Below, one piece after another: positions 18,001-25,450 of a DNA stretch of 64,000 nucleotides (its first letter is position 1; each line of letters starts with the position of its first letter). Below the pieces are notes generated by a model. It searched no databases. It was not told the origin of the DNA and worked only from the letters and a program-made list of their open reading frames with translations. The position numbers were made by a program, and so were the translations under genes. Source of the stretch: Pseudomonas sp. St316. Lineage in GTDB: Bacteria > Pseudomonadota > Gammaproteobacteria > Pseudomonadales > Pseudomonadaceae. The stretch lies in contig NZ_AP021901.1 in assembly GCF_018325905.1 (NCBI RefSeq), positions 4,464,001 through 4,528,000 on the forward strand, read 5' to 3'.

Positions 18001-18176
18001 CGGAGCTGATCAGAAGCCTTCTTCGACGATGCGCCAAGTTTTTCAGCAGATTCAGCAACCGATTTCACCGACTTCTCGGCCCGGCCGCCTGCTGCCGTCA
18101 GCTTGTCGAGGTCGGAGCTCGCCTGCGCAGCATCGGTCGAATCGACCTTGATGCCGAGTTCAGCAATAGAAGTCAT
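15027..18176 (-). CDS. Tail tape measure protein H
   Basis: This is the largest tail gene product after J, 1049 residues, and it sets tail length. The N-terminus is helical, with the lambda-type motif PAQFTDIVTSLQGGQAPLSV and a hydrophobic segment near residues 230-260. Long coiled coils follow (about 420-800), and a glycine-rich end carries MPLTRTAGGQLGVR. It follows the frameshifted chaperone pair as in lambda. Using the usual proportionality, a tail of roughly 150 nm would be expected. Confidence 0.94.
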   Translation of the reverse strand: MTSIAELGIKVDSTDAAQASSDLDKLTAAGGRAEKSVKSVAESAEKLGASSKKASDQLREQAKDAEDSTAAFRKLHGGTSALEAGMFSLGNAIKNGSFVDSLSSTQEARKWLDSLSASTKTAGNAFLESGQKLTFLSSGMKGLGAWSGSGSPVFGQLAKQSDEAVSSLGTFSRTAGQTEMSAKAMQAALRGVPAQFTDIVTSLQGGQAPLSVFLQQGGQLKDMFGGVGPAAKALGGYVLGLVNPFTVAAAAIAGLTYAYYSGSEEAVGYREELIKTGNAAGTSADALTQMARQVSATVGTTGAAAEVLTKLAGTGKIVSGSFEGITVAALEWEKATGRAVEETIAEFVKIGKDPVAAAKELNDQYNFLTASTYSQIVALKAQGDTIGAAKLLTDTYVDTIKNRSSEVTENLSIWERGWKSLKGEISATADAVKDIGREQALASRITDAQQRMAAAQSMVIGDPSDTDAQEALKNSKLELEFLVQQKNTQDAIAKAQGLNAQIQREGIDASTRLKAISDSNLTNEEKRNKLIKEYKRDVEALRKANANDPLVQPDVVEKTIQNIREKNKDPKATTSAVNLTGFNDSKNQLSAILGEYKNAQKELEAAQKAGLVTQEDYLLKRQALIGNERDEVTAAYQAEIDALEASKGKASTSAAQRIQLDQKIADARANMVKAQKEADSELEVIATNEQGRLAKQAQAIKTYTDALDQQNVALRRAGARAADGVGRGDRENAINGELNGISDRANQQRLDLARDKADASRNMSAEEYQSKLKAINKSEKDLSQTVLSNYEQMSEAQGDWRKGATSAFSNYLESARDVAGQTRSLFTNAFSSMEDAIVNFAMTGKLSFSDFAKSILADMARIATRAAASSAMEALFGLAASAAGSYFGGGASSAGSTQAGYTGTDLSGFTPGSIQAKGGAWSGGVQMFANGAAFTNSIVSKPTAFGMAGGGIGVMGEAGEEAIMPLTRTAGGQLGVRAISGGGSGGGNVYNFPVAVSVQTTGDGGTTTTEDRTQLGKGIQQAAKTEAETAISRGLQPGGAIWRVINGRG

Positions 18177-18186
18177 GCGGGCTCCG

Positions 18187-18881
18187 TTATTTCGATTCGC
18201 TCATCACGAGCATGGCTTCTGCTTCCATGACGCGGACGTCGTGAAAGGCTTTTGAGAGTTCGCGCCGCTTCATGCCCAGCATGCTGGCGACCGATGGCAG
18301 AGCGTTGTAATCCAGGCCAGAGGCCCCGCCCATACCGGTGCGCCACTGCGTCGACATCGCCTCGAAGAGCAGGAACGCAGACCAGTTGTCCGGCCAGACG
18401 TCGTACTCCACGGGCGGGATGTCGGCCAGGGTCATGCCGAAGGCGGCGAGGTCCGCTTCAGACGGCCCCGGCTCATACAGGACGCGGGCGGCGCCGGTCA
18501 GTTTCCCAGGCGGGCCGGCTGATAGGCGGACTGGTAGGCCTCCAGCACGGCCTGGGGCGCACCGACGCAGGTCTTTACCAGGTCAGTCAGCGATTCATCC
18601 GACAGTTTTTCGTCAAACGTCCAGGCGGCGACAATATCCTTGAGCTGGCCGGCCTGAATCGCAACCTCGGCGGCCGTGGCTTCCTGCCAGGACAGGCCAT
18701 CCTCCTGCACGCGCTTCTGGTGCTCTTCGCGCGCGGCATTCCACTTGTCGAAGTGAGCGGCCAGGGCCAGGCGGTCCAGGTACTTGAATTCGAACTCCAC
18801 TTCCTCGGGCTTGCCGCCCACGCGAGGGATAGCAACCTTCGACTTGAAGGTCGGGTTCTGGGAAATCTTGATCTTCGCCAT
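18187..18881 (-). CDS. Tail assembly chaperone fusion (G-T analogue) made by -1 frameshift
   Basis: Reading from the chaperone start and slipping -1 at the GGGAAAC heptamer at its 3' end gives a product of about 231 residues. After the slip the reading continues K-L-T-G-A-A-R-V-L-Y-E-P-G-P-S without a stop into the downstream 82-codon frame, which has a DUF1799-like segment (VEYDVWPDNWSAFLLF). In lambda the same arrangement makes gpGT, which recruits tail tube protein to the tape measure. An internal ATG at 18435 could also start the T part alone, but the open in-frame extension favours frameshifting. Confidence 0.85.
18498..18881 (-). CDS. Tail assembly chaperone (G analogue)
   Basis: The unshifted product has 127 residues. 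It is helical, with the family-like opening MAKIKISQNPTFKSKVAIP and EVEFEFKYLDRLALAAHF. It lies between the major tail protein and the tape measure gene. Its last codons are CTG GGA AAC followed by TGA, which form the slippery heptamer used to make the fused form. Confidence 0.88.
   Translation of the reverse strand: MAKIKISQNPTFKSKVAIPRVGGKPEEVEFEFKYLDRLALAAHFDKWNAAREEHQKRVQEDGLSWQEATAAEVAIQAGQLKDIVAAWTFDEKLSDESLTDLVKTCVGAPQAVLEAYQSAYQPARLGN
18501..18507 (-). promoter_or_regulatory. Programmed -1 ribosomal frameshift site GGGAAAC
   Basis: The heptamer fits X-XXY-YYZ in the zero frame (G GGA AAC) and lies directly before the TGA stop of the chaperone. Lambda uses GGGAAAG at the same place. 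The -1 frame is open for 104 codons afterwards. Confidence 0.85.
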
Positions 18882-18884
18882 GGG

Positions 18885-19538
18885 TTACACCACTGCCGAG
18901 TAACGGGTTGGGCGGCCGGCCAGGGACAGCGTAATGACTCGGGTCATCAGGTTGTTTCGGCCCAGTGCCGGAGTGGCGGTGATGGTGACGTAGCCGTTGT
19001 AAATGATGCTGCTGCCACCAGGCAGGTTCAGACGGAGGACGCGAATCGCCTTATCCTCATCAGCGGCCTCTACCACGGCCACGTACGGCAAATCGGGATC
19101 ATCAGCCACGGTGAACGTCATGCTGATTGGGTTCTTGGTGGTTGGGATCTGGCGATCATCGTCGTCGGCAAGGAAGCCGAAGGTGAGGAATTGCTGGTCA
19201 CCGCCAGAGGGGTTGACGTCTGTGATTTGGGGGATCTCCACGAACCCCGTCACCTCGCGCACCGAGCCTACACCGGAGCCGGCCGGATAAGGTTGTACGT
19301 TGGTGGTGTTGATGTTTTCGAGCGCGAAGGTGCCGGTATCGCTATCGGATACGCGAGCAGCCCGGTTATTTAGGCGAGTCCAGCCGGAGGTCACAGCGAT
19401 GATGTCACCATCGGTCAGGCCGTGTGCCGCGGCGGTCGCTACGGCCGGGTTCGCGTTGCTCAGCGCCGTCACCGGGATGGCGGTGCCGTAGGTGGTGGCG
19501 ATTTCAAGGGTGGCGCCGTTGGGGAGTCGAAAGCCCAT
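18885..19538 (-). CDS. Major tail tube protein
   Basis: The 217-residue protein is homologous to lambda gpV-type tube subunits that stack into the non-contractile tail. It starts MGFRLPNGATLEIATTYGT and is beta-rich. The ATG is preceded by AGAGGAAAAACAC; a 50-codon upstream extension is discarded because it crosses a hairpin and the end of the neighbouring gene. A hairpin (CCCGCC/GGCGGG) between this gene and the terminator gene may attenuate transcription or set the high level of this product. Confidence 0.87.
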   Translation of the reverse strand: MGFRLPNGATLEIATTYGTAIPVTALSNANPAVATAAAHGLTDGDIIAVTSGWTRLNNRAARVSDSDTGTFALENINTTNVQPYPAGSGVGSVREVTGFVEIPQITDVNPSGGDQQFLTFGFLADDDDRQIPTTKNPISMTFTVADDPDLPYVAVVEAADEDKAIRVLRLNLPGGSSIIYNGYVTITATPALGRNNLMTRVITLSLAGRPTRYSAVV

Positions 19539-19608
19539 GTGTTTTTCCTCTGTGCAGAAATGACAAAACCCGCTCAATGGCGGGTTCTGGGGTTGCCCAA
19601 CGGGCGAA

Positions 19609-20025
19609 TTAGTTTGTGTCGGCTCGGTACTGGAACGAGGCCGCGACTGTGAATGTGCTTCCGTCCGGGATACCCGGGCCAGGTGCAACCGGCGTCATCA
19701 CCAGCGCGACCAGGCCGCCACGCGGAATGCGCAGATTCAGCGGGAACAGTACGGCCAGTTCGTCGACGATGCTGCTCGCCTCGGTCCGGTACTTCCCGGA
19801 CGGGGCCACGATATTGACCTGGAACACGCCCGTGTACAGCCGGTGGTCGCCGCCAAGCGTATTGCTGGCGGTATCGCCTGGAAGCGTGAAGGCCCGTAGG
19901 TAGGTTTCGCCGCTGGCAGGGGTGTAGGTCTCGTTCTCGACCACCACCTTCAGCGGCTTCGTTCGGGCCTTGGCCCAGGCCAGCAGGCGCGACTCGAAAG
20001 CCGCGGCGATGATGTTGTGGCTCAT
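19609..20025 (-). CDS. Tail terminator protein (DUF4128-like)
   Basis: The 138-residue protein resembles the tail terminator family (lambda gpU role), which caps the tail tube. It has an N-terminal helix, MSHNIIAAAFESRLLAWAKA, and a beta core (HRLYTGVFQVNIVAP, GKYRTEASSIVDELAVLFP). It overlaps the upstream HK97-gp10-like gene by four bases and precedes the tube gene, as expected. Confidence 0.82.
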   Translation of the reverse strand: MSHNIIAAAFESRLLAWAKARTKPLKVVVENETYTPASGETYLRAFTLPGDTASNTLGGDHRLYTGVFQVNIVAPSGKYRTEASSIVDELAVLFPLNLRIPRGGLVALVMTPVAPGPGIPDGSTFTVAASFQYRADTN

Positions 20026-20459
20026 ACCTGGTTGTTCCTGATGGCTTCGAGGACGATCTGCTGGAAGCGGGCAAGTGTGATTTGCACCATGCCCGCCGGC
20101 GCCTGCGCGGAATGCCCGTACTCCAACGGAATGCCATAGACCAAGTTGTTGACGATATAGGCCACCTGCCCGGCTTCCAGCTGATTCGCTTGGGAGACGA
20201 GCTCCGCGATTGTTTCGTGGCCTGCCTTGTCGAAGGAATCGAGGCTATGGGTCGCCGGCGCGCCGATAGTGAGCTGCCAATTGCCTTTGAATCTGCCCGT
20301 ATCCACAGGCGACAGCCTGATCACCGAGCTGCCGATCTCGATCACCACCTCACGGAAAACGTCGTCAATGGCTCCCCTGGCCTGCTCCACGAATGCCGCC
20401 AGGCTCTCGGCAAAGCTGCCCTGCTGGCCGCCGTAGCGGCTGGTCATGTGGTTTCCCAT
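20022..20459 (-). CDS. HK97 gp10-like / minor tail Z-like protein
   Basis: The 145-residue protein has the family pattern RLSPVDTGRFKGNWQLTIG near the middle and YGIPLEYGHSAQAPAGMV further on, as in HK97 gp10/lambda gpZ proteins that act in head-tail joining or tail completion. The chosen ATG overlaps the previous stop as TAATG; an in-frame ATG 12 bases downstream is an alternative. The neighbouring genes are connectors on both sides. Confidence 0.83.
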   Translation of the reverse strand: MGNHMTSRYGGQQGSFAESLAAFVEQARGAIDDVFREVVIEIGSSVIRLSPVDTGRFKGNWQLTIGAPATHSLDSFDKAGHETIAELVSQANQLEAGQVAYIVNNLVYGIPLEYGHSAQAPAGMVQITLARFQQIVLEAIRNNQV

Positions 20460-20845
20460 TATTTGCGCACCTGCAGTTCGAACCCGACCGACAGGCCGGC
20501 ATAGTTCCAAGGCGAGGCCGCGATCACGGTGTAGACCGTACCGTCGAACGTGATCTTGTCGTCGTTCTGGGGTGTAGGCATGTCCTCACCGCTCAGTTGA
20601 ACTGGCGAGACCAGCAACTTCACATCACCGCGGATGATCAGCGTGCCATCGATGTACTTGCTGTCGTATTCCTCACGGAGCCCCGAGCCGTTCACGACCA
20701 GCTCACTGGGGGCGGTCGGCGCATCCGGGTCGTACTCGCCCTGGGTTTCGCGGCGCAGCACCAGCTCAAGGCCTTTTCCGCCCTTGCTGCGAGGGGCAAG
20801 CATGCGGGTGGCCGTAGCCTTGGCCCGGTCATAGATGTCTGGCAT
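20459..20845 (-). CDS. Head-tail connector / minor structural protein
   Basis: The 128-residue protein begins MPDIYDRAKATATRMLAP, typical of a family of phage connector proteins lying next to gp10-like genes. Its beta-rich C-terminus carries the motif FDGTVYTVIAASPWNYAG. Its start overlaps the stop of the MuF gene as TGATG. The position suggests a head-tail stopper; family membership is inferred from the pattern and context. Confidence 0.7.
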   Translation of the reverse strand: MPDIYDRAKATATRMLAPRSKGGKGLELVLRRETQGEYDPDAPTAPSELVVNGSGLREEYDSKYIDGTLIIRGDVKLLVSPVQLSGEDMPTPQNDDKITFDGTVYTVIAASPWNYAGLSVGFELQVRK

Positions 20846-21897
20846 CACTTCCGCCTTATTTTGTAAATGGCCGAGCATCGGCAGTTGGCGCGCTCACTCC
20901 AGCCGGCGCCCAGGCTTGAATCGCCCGGGTACCTCAATAGCGCACCGTTCGGGCTCTGGAATGGCTGATCCTTCTGCACTTCCTGGCCGCCCATCACCGA
21001 ATGGGTGTGGCGGACCTTCTTGTCGCCGCGGTCGCGCCAGGTCTTGGTGACCCAGTCACGGTTCAGGCCTTGATTGATCAACTGCTCGTAAACCTGGTCA
21101 CGGCCGGCACCGAACGATTCCAGGGTCTCGGCTTTCGAAAGCATTTCGGCATAGGTCTTCATCAGGCGCTCTGCATACCGGCCGGCGATCTTGTCGACGT
21201 CGGCCCGGGAGACTGGCTTGCCGGCAGCGATGGCCCGGTTCACGATGCCATCGAATCGGCGGTCCCGGCGGATGCGCTGGAGATACTTGCGCATCTCGTC
21301 AGGGTTTCCGCCCAGCAGCTGCTCGCGAGCGTTGATGACGAATTGGGCGTAGTTACCAGGAAGCCCGACAACGCCACCAGATCGTGCGCCGGTTTGGGCG
21401 CTGACCCGGCCCACCAGATCCAAGGCAGCCTGTCGCGGGCTTCTGGTGAGCGGCGTTGCCCCGATCTCCACCTGCAGTTCCGGCTGTACCGTCGGAGGGA
21501 TGACAACTCGCCGACGCGATCCCATGACAGCGCGGATAGCCTCTCGGACATTCACGTCAGCCTCTCGGCGAATTTCCTCCGCCTTGGCTGCCAGCCATTG
21601 CTCTGGCTCTGGCTTGCGGGCGTCAAACTCGAACCGCCCCAGGTCCTTCGGTATGGCTATAGCCTTGATCTCGAGCTTTGCGCCGGCCAGGTATGCGTTC
21701 CGGACGAGTTCGAGAAACGCTGCCATAGCTCCCATGCTGAGCAGGGCAGCCAAGCCGTTTTCGTCTTCCTCGTTGATAAGGCGCTCAACATCCGCAACTG
21801 TTGCCGCACCGACCACCAGCTTGATCTGTGCCAAATAGGCCTGCTGCATCGCAGGCTCCATTCCTTCGATGGCCTGGATGATCTGCGCCGGGGTCAT
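20845..21897 (-). CDS. Phage head morphogenesis protein, SPP1 gp7 / MuF-like
   Basis: The 350-residue protein belongs to the minor head proteins that are incorporated with the portal and can enter the host with DNA. The N-terminal two thirds are helical. The C-terminal MuF-type domain has KKVRHTHSVMGGQEV, FQSPNGALLRYPGD and a terminal cysteine pair NCRCSAIYKIR. It lies after the connector gene rather than next to the portal, a known variation in this phage group. Confidence 0.86.
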   Translation of the reverse strand: MTPAQIIQAIEGMEPAMQQAYLAQIKLVVGAATVADVERLINEEDENGLAALLSMGAMAAFLELVRNAYLAGAKLEIKAIAIPKDLGRFEFDARKPEPEQWLAAKAEEIRREADVNVREAIRAVMGSRRRVVIPPTVQPELQVEIGATPLTRSPRQAALDLVGRVSAQTGARSGGVVGLPGNYAQFVINAREQLLGGNPDEMRKYLQRIRRDRRFDGIVNRAIAAGKPVSRADVDKIAGRYAERLMKTYAEMLSKAETLESFGAGRDQVYEQLINQGLNRDWVTKTWRDRGDKKVRHTHSVMGGQEVQKDQPFQSPNGALLRYPGDSSLGAGWSERANCRCSAIYKIRRK

Positions 21898-22415
21898 ACC
21901 GTAAACACCGCAGGCAGCGTGTAGCGAGCCACAAGCACAGGGGCAATCATCTCGTCGATGATGCTGATCACCGGGCGAACCGACCCGGCGGCGTCTGCCC
22001 CCACAGAAACGGCGTACTCCGTCTCCAGCGGGCCGACCTTCTCGCGCTTGACCATCGAGGCGGACACGAAGTCAGGGCTGAGGCTGCCCGGCTCCACGAT
22101 CTCGCGCAGCGCGGCTTCGTACGTGGCCTGCTCAACCTCGACGGGCACCTGGTCGGCTGGAATTGGGTTGCCCTCATAGTCATAGGCGCCTGTGCGCGGC
22201 CATTCCCTGGCTTGCCCTCTGCCCTCGGTCTTCACGCCGGGGAACAATGACTGCCACACCCCAGAAGCAAGCAGCTTCCGGTAGCGGCCGTCGATGTAGA
22301 CCGATGCCCGGATCAGCGCGGCCTGCTTCCCCACCTCATCGCCGGCCCACGCGGCATTCGCGCGCGCAGCGTGATAAGCGTCGGCTTCTGCGACGGTTCC
22401 GTAAAAGTCTGGCAT
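21894..22415 (-). CDS. DnaT-like/head-tail adaptor protein
   Basis: The 173-residue protein matches a family labelled 'putative DnaT-like ssDNA-binding protein' that sits in phage head-tail modules and is probably an adaptor. Signature stretches are YGTVAEADAYHAARANAAW and ASVYIDGRYRKLLASG. Four bases overlap the MuF gene. The name reflects annotation history rather than replication function. Confidence 0.78.
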   Translation of the reverse strand: MPDFYGTVAEADAYHAARANAAWAGDEVGKQAALIRASVYIDGRYRKLLASGVWQSLFPGVKTEGRGQAREWPRTGAYDYEGNPIPADQVPVEVEQATYEAALREIVEPGSLSPDFVSASMVKREKVGPLETEYAVSVGADAAGSVRPVISIIDEMIAPVLVARYTLPAVFTV

Positions 22416-22466
22416 CGGGGTATCTCGAATAGGTGGAGCGTCATGCGCTCCGGTTTTTGCGGGGTG

Positions 22467-22853
22467 TTACGCCTTGGCAGCGGCCAGGGCGGCCTTCAAG
22501 GCTTCCAGGTTCGCTTCCTTGTCGAATGCGACATTCAGCGCGGTCAGCTCGTCCATGACCTTCTGTTTTTCGGCGGCTGCCTCGGCCTCGTCCAGCTTCT
22601 TCTGGAGGGTTTCGGTTTTGCTGTTGCCGGCGGCATCGATGCCCAGCGCTTTCAGCTTGGCGAAGAGCTCGGCGCGCTCGTCGCCATCACCCGCAGGCAC
22701 CTTGCCTTCTACGCTCAGAAAGGAAAGGCGCGAGGCCCCTTTGTGTCCTTCCGGAGTAAGATCGACATCCTTGGTCTCGCCGGGCTGGATGAAAACGACG
22801 CCCAGGGCGGTGTGAACCCCCTGCAGCGCCTTCGAGTTATTGGTCACTTTCAT
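22467..22853 (-). CDS. HeH/LEM-like capsid-associated protein
   Basis: The 128-residue protein has a beta-rich N-terminus (GVVFIQPGETKDVDLTPEG) and two LEM/SAP-like helical motifs in the C-terminal half (LKALGIDAAGNSKTETLQKKL-type and LTALNVAFDKEANLEALKAAL-type). It lies directly after the major capsid gene and may be a head fibre or decoration protein. Function is not established by sequence. Confidence 0.65.
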   Translation of the reverse strand: MKVTNNSKALQGVHTALGVVFIQPGETKDVDLTPEGHKGASRLSFLSVEGKVPAGDGDERAELFAKLKALGIDAAGNSKTETLQKKLDEAEAAAEKQKVMDELTALNVAFDKEANLEALKAALAAAKA

Positions 22854-22865
22854 GGCGACCTCCTA

Positions 22866-23828
22866 TCAGGCTGCTGGTGGGGTGATTTCGTCCAGATACG
22901 CCACGGCGCCCGGCAGACGAATTTCGGTACCGCCGGTACGAGCGATGATCCCGGTCTCGAAGCCCATGATGGACTTCTGGCGCGGGGCAAGGACGCGACG
23001 CGGCATTGGCAGGTGGAAGCGAACAACTTCCGGGTCCTTGCGGTAGGCAACCAGGCGACCACCGCCGTCCTGGGAAGCGTTGCGGGCCTCGCGCAGCGGA
23101 GCGATATCCAGCGGCAGGCCGGTCTCAGCGGTGTAGATGTTGTTCTTGCGAACGTACTCCAGCACCGTGATCGTGCCGTCGCCGACGCCCAGGCGCGCCG
23201 TGGCGATGTAGCGGAAGGCATCGGGCGGCAGGCGGAGAGTGTCAGCCCATTCGACCTCACCGGTGTTGGTGCGTATGGAGCCCAGGACGCCGTTGATGTC
23301 GGCCATGATCTGATCAACGGTCTTGGCGGACCAGAAGGTCGAGCTACCAGTGCCGGTAGATGCCGCATCGACGCGGGACACGTTGCTGTCGTTCAGCAGG
23401 CCGGTCCAGCGCTTCTCGGTGCTGCCAACGAAAGCGATGCTGTTCAGCAGGCGCTCGACCTTGTCGGCAGCGGAATCCGCCTTGGTGCCGCTCAGGTTGA
23501 TGCCGTACAGCTGAGCCTGGTTCACTTCTTCCAGGTTCCACTCCCAACCGGAGCCGATCATGGCGAAGTCGTGCGAGGCCTGGTCATGGGTGACCGAGTT
23601 GAACGGCATGTCGGTGCCGGAACCCGACAAGAACTTCGCTTCGCCGGCGGTATCGACGGTGAAGAAGGTGGTGCCGATGGCCCACGGTGCACCCTCGGTC
23701 ACAACCGGGATGCTTGCCGCGTAGTTGAACGCCGGGTAGCGGCGCGTGTAGATGCGGGTCTCGATGTTCCGGCCCTGGGCCAGAACGAACGGGAACGCCG
23801 ACTGCGCGTCTTCGAAAACTTGAGGCAT
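22866..23828 (-). CDS. Major capsid protein (DUF2184 family)
   Basis: The 320-residue protein resembles the DUF2184 family of HK97-fold major capsid proteins. Conserved stretches are ARIYTRRYPAFNYAA-like text near the N-terminus, MIGSGWEWNLEEVNQAQLYG in the middle and YRKDPEVVRFHLPMP near the end. The start MPQVFEDAQ follows CGGAGCGCTTAAC; an earlier in-frame codon is rejected. It is followed by a LEM-like protein and preceded by the cement protein, as in related podo- and siphophages. Confidence 0.87.
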   Translation of the reverse strand: MPQVFEDAQSAFPFVLAQGRNIETRIYTRRYPAFNYAASIPVVTEGAPWAIGTTFFTVDTAGEAKFLSGSGTDMPFNSVTHDQASHDFAMIGSGWEWNLEEVNQAQLYGINLSGTKADSAADKVERLLNSIAFVGSTEKRWTGLLNDSNVSRVDAASTGTGSSTFWSAKTVDQIMADINGVLGSIRTNTGEVEWADTLRLPPDAFRYIATARLGVGDGTITVLEYVRKNNIYTAETGLPLDIAPLREARNASQDGGGRLVAYRKDPEVVRFHLPMPRRVLAPRQKSIMGFETGIIARTGGTEIRLPGAVAYLDEITPPAA

Positions 23829-23829
23829 G

Positions 23830-24309
23830 TTAAGCGCTCCGATGTTTGAGGGAGATTTCGACGATGTCGCCGTTCGCACCGGTGGTGTCGAAGAAGGCGC
23901 CAGGGATCAGCACGGCTCCAGCGGCAGCAGTCGTCACGTAACGGTTGGTGGCGGCGACGTAGTACACGTCGTCACCTGGCACTACCGCAGCGCCGGCAGT
24001 GACGTACATCTGGCCGTCGGTCATGAACGCGCCGGTGAAGTCCTGCGGGTAGCCGTCGATCAGCGTGGAGCCGGTCGCTACCGGTGGTACCGCAGCGCTC
24101 AGCACGGCCAGGCCGAGGAACAAGGTGCCGGTGGCGGCGATCTTGTGATCGTTGCCAGCGCCAGCTACGCGAAACCCGGGGGCGCCGAAGACAATGCCCT
24201 CAGCGTTCGAGACGGTGCGACTGATCTTGTTGCACTTCTCTTCGTTGGCGACCAGGCCTGGCACGCCTTTGGCCGGAGCGTTGGTGTGGGTGGTTTGGTA
24301 AGTAGCCAT
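23830..24309 (-). CDS. Structural cement protein (Gp24/DUF2190-like)
   Basis: This 159-residue protein is rich in G, A, T and V, mostly beta. It resembles the structural cement proteins that lock capsid subunits together and are coded next to the major capsid gene. The C-terminal part (AGAVLIPGAFFDTTGANGD) is the typical conserved region. It ends one base before the capsid start codon. Confidence 0.8.
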   Translation of the reverse strand: MATYQTTHTNAPAKGVPGLVANEEKCNKISRTVSNAEGIVFGAPGFRVAGAGNDHKIAATGTLFLGLAVLSAAVPPVATGSTLIDGYPQDFTGAFMTDGQMYVTAGAAVVPGDDVYYVAATNRYVTTAAAGAVLIPGAFFDTTGANGDIVEISLKHRSA

Positions 24310-24319
24310 GTCGTGCTCC

Positions 24320-25450
24320 TTATGCCTTCGGTAGGTGGGCGGTTTGCATGTCGGCGATCATCTGCAGGCGTGCTTTTTCCGATTCGTCGCCGACGGTCTT
24401 GCCGTCCTGCTGAATCATGTGCTTGCGGAACGGGTCGCTGGCCGGGTCTTTCGCGGCGTCTTCCACCAGGATCTCGAAGCGCGCGTCGATGTAGGCGTCA
24501 GCCTTACCGGCCACGGCCGCATCACCCAGCCTGGCGATCACGACAGCCTTGCGGATATCGGCATCGGTCTTGCCGGTGTAATCGGCGTCCGCGATCGACT
24601 TCGCTTTGCTGATCAGGTCAGCGCGGGCGGTGACGCGCTTGTCGATATCGGCGTCGCTCAACTGCTTGGCCTTGAGGGCGTCGATCTCGGCATCTTTCTT
24701 CGCCAGCTCGCCATCCTTCAGCGCCAGCGCGGCGGTGTGCGCGTCGGTCAGGGATTTGATGTTTACCCCGGCATCGGCCAGCTGCTTGGTCAGCTTGTCG
24801 ATCGCCTGGGCGCCTTGGTCGGTCGTCTGGACGGACAGGCCATCAACGATGACCGTACGCAGTGAATCAGCCATGTCATGGCCTCCTTTGGGGGTGTTTG
24901 GTTCGTTGTCACCGATGCGAAGGTGTTCGCCACCCCGAGCGCGATACTCAAGGGCGAGGTGATTCATTTTCATGGTGCCGAGGTAGCAGTCGTACGGCTC
25001 GCCATCGGGAGAAACGCCATCCTGAAACACCACTTCGGCGCCGTAGCCCATGGACAGCTCACGCTTGCCAGCCTCGTAGTCCTCGATTGCCTTGGCGTCC
25101 ATCAGCACCAGTGGCACCTTGACGAACTGCCCGTCGCGCACGACCTCTCCACCGGTCTGGCCGATGGCAACGTCCTTCCAGTTCTTGGAATTGACGCCCT
25201 TACCGCCTGGGTGGCTGTTGGTCATTGGCCGATATGCATAGGAGTGCATGGCGTCAGCGTGGAAGACCGCGCTTTCAGGCCGGTACACACGCACGATTGG
25301 CTTGTCCCTCAGGCCGTGCTCGTTGTCCGGGTCGATCTCGGTGCCCAGGTAATCCTGGATACCGGTGCGCGCCACCCGAGCCTCAGCCACCAGGTAGCCG
25401 TCCTCGGTGCGGCGGACGCCCGTGACTGGCACGGAATCGGTGAAGATCAT
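24320..25450 (-). CDS. DUF2213 protein, capsid scaffold/maturation protease
   Basis: The 376-residue protein has an N-terminal DUF2213 domain, related to prohead protease-like folds (HSYAYRPMTNSHPGGKGV, ELSMGYGAEV; about residues 1-190), then a long charged coiled-coil tail (about 200-300) typical of a scaffold. It lies between portal and capsid, so the likely role is a fused protease-scaffold that directs prohead assembly. The overlap with the portal gene is four bases. Confidence 0.83.
   Translation of the reverse strand: MIFTDSVPVTGVRRTEDGYLVAEARVARTGIQDYLGTEIDPDNEHGLRDKPIVRVYRPESAVFHADAMHSYAYRPMTNSHPGGKGVNSKNWKDVAIGQTGGEVVRDGQFVKVPLVLMDAKAIEDYEAGKRELSMGYGAEVVFQDGVSPDGEPYDCYLGTMKMNHLALEYRARGGEHLRIGDNEPNTPKGGHDMADSLRTVIVDGLSVQTTDQGAQAIDKLTKQLADAGVNIKSLTDAHTAALALKDGELAKKDAEIDALKAKQLSDADIDKRVTARADLISKAKSIADADYTGKTDADIRKAVVIARLGDAAVAGKADAYIDARFEILVEDAAKDPASDPFRKHMIQQDGKTVGDESEKARLQMIADMQTAHLPKA

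Noticed and set aside
22371..23849. 492-residue plus-strand open frame
   Set aside because: Antisense to the capsid and LEM-like genes, which are well supported by context and ribosome sites.
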